From: Batillaria attramentaria
Lineage: Eukaryota > Mollusca > Gastropoda > Batillariidae
Direction of reading: 5' to 3'
DNA length: 64,000 nt
Assembly (NCBI GenBank): GCA_018292915.2
Contig: JACVVK020000475.1
Location: 358,501 to 422,500, forward strand
Part shown: positions 44,515 to 64,000 of the stretch, piece after piece
Position numbering within the stretch: position 1 is the stretch's first letter
How the letters are laid out: each line of letters starts with the position of its first letter
The notes under the pieces: generated by a model
The model's database searches: none
The model's input: only the letters and a program-made list of their open reading frames with translations
Told to the model about the DNA's origin: nothing
Position numbers and translations under genes: made by a program

Positions 44515-44645
44515 GTCTAGAGTGCCAACCCCACTCGAGCAGGTGAAAAAAACAAAAACAAATGTTTATACACCCATGTACCTGTCTAGAGTGCCAACCC
44601 CACTGGAGCAGGTAAAAAAACCAAAACAACAAATGTTTACACCTT
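44515..44645. repeat. Two-copy ~70-bp tandem repeat
   Basis: TGTCTAGAGTGCCAACCCCA occurs twice, each followed by GAGCAGGT, an A-rich run and AAATGTTTA. Confidence 0.85.
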
Positions 44646-44699
44646 ATGATATGGTAGATGGCATTTGAGGCCAAAGAAAAAATTGCTTGTTTCAAGATT

Positions 44700-46210
44700 C
44701 ATGGCTAGCCCCCAAAAATTAATGAACGGCACATTGTTTTCCTTTAATATTTTTTAAATTGTTTTTCTAATTTTTTCCATTCATTTTCTTTTGTTGTTTT
44801 CCTAATTTTTCCTGAATTTTGTTGTTGTTGTTATTGTTGTTTTTCTAAATTTTCCCAAATTTTTTCTTACCTTTCACTTAATTTTATGTATTTATTATTC
44901 ATTTTTTCATGATGTAGTTGTTGGTTTATTTCTGGTTTTTTGGTCATTTTGTATGTAATGCAAAATCGGTTGACTGTCAATGTGTGTAGGTGTAGGTGAA
45001 ACGGGAAAAGGTCGGGTTGACCAGGAAACATGAAAAAAGCACAATTTTCGTTTGGCCGAAACATCAGAGGCAACAAAAGATTATAATATCTGTTTAAAAA
45101 GATCACATGCGACATGCTCTCTCTCTCTCTCTCTCTCTCAGGCCACAGGACCGACTCAGTCTCACATTCCACTTACCAAACAAACAAACATACACTAGTA
45201 GAAAGTACAGTGGGTAACTGGAGGTATACAAACAAAGAGGTAATAAGAAAGTTACCAACCAATTAATGATCACTTTGAAGAAAATTATAACATTTCAGGT
45301 GTATGAATGATCAAATGCAGGAATGGGGAACAGGAGGCACAAACGTGCATATTTCTGACAGAAACATAAAAAATGTGTGAATTCCATTTACAACAAACAT
45401 CATAGAACATTTGTTTTATAATCTGTTTTAACCATCTCTGTTCACTTTTGTTTAACTCTCACTTTGCTGAGAGTTTTCCTCAGTAGCATTCTAACAGATT
45501 GTCACCTCCCTTCGACAGGTAGAATCCCGTTTTGCTAGCACTGTATTTAGCCATCCCGGCTCCCCCTTTACATTCAGCACTTTAAGATGCCATGACAGAC
45601 TAAAAATAGAAAGTTAGCGATCCCGTAAGTTGAGCCTCAACTGCCAAGCGTTGTGAACGTAAGAGCCCCAAATGGGAACCTTAGTATAGAAGGAAATAAA
45701 GTTTCACGACAGCCAAGCCCAGTAATGCGTTACTGTTGTGTGCTTAGTTTCTAACTTTGGTCCCCATAATCCAGCTGAACATGTACACTCTCTGTTCACT
45801 TTTGCAGAGGAATCATTACTTGAATGTATACTTTGAAATATACAAAAGGTTTCAGGTTACAAGCACCACAATCCGTTTTATTTTTAATGGGAAGGAACAT
45901 ACAAATAAACCAAGTACTGTGTAGGTACATAAAGAAATCAGGAAGGATGAACAGATGCTGTTCAATCATGAAATATTTTTTCTCTTCAAAGCCCGTGCAA
46001 AAATCGTATTTTTACTTGAAATCTTCATGCCACAAGGAGCCACTTCAAGCCACCATCATGCAATCCACAGCGGTCTCGGACCAAGTGGGCAGGCCAATGC
46101 CTTGTGTAATAGTGGCTTGAAGTGGCTGTCACTGGTGTGCGGTGGCTGTTCTTTTATAACCAGTCTTATCATGTGGTGTGCAGGGGTTGGTCGAGCTTGG
46201 TCTCTTAAGA
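44700..46210. other. Intergenic, no gene seen
   Basis: TTTTC-rich and GTT-rich low-complexity DNA, a CT run at 45117-45140, then unique sequence. No coding exon recognised. Confidence 0.5.
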
Positions 46211-46227
46211 GTTAAATCTGTCCTGAT

Positions 46228-47295
46228 CTTCCACACCTTGTCCAACTCCCGGTCCTTGTGAAGCTGTACGTGGCTACACCATGTCCAACTCCCGGTCCTT
46301 GTGAAGCTGTACATGGCTACACCTTGTTCAACTCCCGGTCCTTGTGAAGCTGTACATGGTTACACCTTGTCCAACTCCCGGTCCTTGTGAAGCTGTACAT
46401 GGCTACACCTTGTCCAACTCCCGGGCCTTGTGAAGCTGTACATGGCTACACCTTGTCCAACTCCCGGGCCTTGTGAAGCTGTACATGGCTACACCTTGTC
46501 CAACTCCCGGTCCTTGTGAAGCTGTACATGGCCACACCTTGTCCAACTCCCGGTCCTTGTGAAGCTGTACATGGCCACACCTTGTCCAACTCCCGGGCCT
46601 TGTGAAGCTGTACATGGTTACACCTTGTTCAACTCCCGGTCCTTGTGAAGCTGTACATGGCCACACCTTGTTCAACTCCCGGTCCTTGTGAAGCTGTACA
46701 TGGCCACACCTTGTTCAACTCCCGGTCCTTGTGAAGCTGTACATGGCCACACCTTGTTCAACTCCCGGTCCTTGTGAAGCTGTACACGGCCACACCTTGT
46801 TCAACTCCCGGTCCTTGTGAAGCTGTACATGGCCACACCTTGTTCAACTCCCGGTCCTTGTGAAGCTGTACATGGCCACACCTTGTTCAACTCCCGGTCC
46901 TTGTGAAGCTGTACATGGCCACACCTTGTCCAACTCCCGGTCCTTGTGAAGCTGTACATGGTCCAACTCCCGGTCCTTGTGAAGCTGTACATGGCCACAC
47001 CTTGTCCAACTCCCGGTCCTTGTGAAGCTGTACATGGCTACACCTTGTCCAACTCCCGGTCCTTGTGAAGCTGTACGTGGCTACACCTTGTCCAACTCCC
47101 GGTCCTTGTGAAGCTGTACATGGCTACACCTTGTCCAACTCCCGGGCCTAGTGAAGCTGTACATGGCTACACCTTGTCCAACTCCCGGTCCTTGTGAAGC
47201 TGTACGTGGCTACACCTTGTTCAACTCCCGGTCCTTGTGAAGCTGTACATGGCTACACCTTGTCCAACTCCCGGGCCTAGTGAAGCTGTACGTGG
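46228..47295. repeat. 43-bp minisatellite, about 25 copies
   Basis: The unit contains CCAACTCCCGGTCCTTGTGA and AGCTGTACATGGCYACACC. It has small variants (TCC/TTC, GGTCC/GGGCC) and one shortened unit near 46955. It lies just past the phosphatase stop codon, possibly within its 3' UTR. Confidence 0.95.
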
Positions 47296-47425
47296 CCACA
47301 TCTTCCACATTCTGATTCATGTAAGGTTTGCAAACTGTCCTCGTCGAAACGCACGCGCGCGCACACACACACACACGACCACAAAATATGAACAGTTCAG
47401 TGAGTCAAGGCAAGTAGGGGCGTTG

Positions 47426-64000
<16,575 letters not shown>

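Noticed and set aside
46403..47035. Open frames of 63-90 codons on the minus strand with repeated MYSFTRTGSW
   Set aside because: They are readings of the 43-bp minisatellite; the frame cycles with the unit and there is no start, splice or family support.

Overview
The window is animal genomic DNA with spliced genes, large introns, long CA/TG microsatellites, minisatellites, several tRNA-derived SINE families and broken LINE ends. The gene content and the AT-tailed SINEs fit a lophotrochozoan, most likely a marine mollusc and probably a gastropod. The species is an inference and cannot be fixed from the sequence alone.

Three genes can be rebuilt from splice sites, reading phase and family resemblance. 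(1) 3360-5921 (+): a GIMAP/AIG1-type GTPase in five visible exons with P-loop, DTPG motif and hydrophobic C-terminus; its first exon is not found. (2) about 15.9-41.0 kb (+): alpha-N-acetylglucosaminidase (NAGLU, GH89), the lysosomal heparan-sulfate exoglycosidase. Its reading frame is continuous for 766 residues from exon 3 to the stop; the signal-peptide exon is uncertain. (3) 47426-64000 (-): the cytoplasmic part of a receptor-type protein tyrosine phosphatase, with a D1 domain that keeps HCX5R but has WQE for WPD, and a D2 domain whose catalytic loop is lost. At least one exon of the D1-D2 linker is missing, and the 5' part lies beyond the right edge. Genes 2 and 3 converge tail to tail.

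The main discovery is in NAGLU. Three internal coding exons are tandemly duplicated: exon 8 twice (66 nt each), exon 12 twice (85 and 82 nt, so including both breaks the frame and they must be mutually exclusive), and exon 16 six times (29.9-35.2 kb, all phase 0/0). All six copies of exon 16 keep intact splice sites, an open frame, a V-Y-N-x-[S/T] glycosylation sequon and an R/K-R-P motif. Choosing one exon per cluster gives 24 possible enzyme isoforms, an arrangement like Dscam-type arrays but in a lysosomal hydrolase. The exon 8 and exon 12 cassettes carry tryptophans that align with W268 and W352 of human NAGLU.

Layout: 1-1180 array of ~145-bp repeats rich in nuclear-receptor half-sites; 3.3-5.9 kb GIMAP gene; 5.9-14.7 kb intergenic with SINE fragments and a 195-bp satellite that inverts on itself at 13.0 kb; 14.8-15.3 kb candidate promoter; 15.9-41.0 kb NAGLU, with LINE and SINE remnants, a 36-copy 59/62-bp minisatellite and a TIR element ending 18 bp before exon 12a; 41.0-47.4 kb 3' UTR and intergenic DNA with a 43-bp minisatellite; 47.4-64.0 kb phosphatase gene with a second copy of the ~145-bp repeat inside terminal inverted repeats, many microsatellites and a CRE-like array near 62.8 kb.
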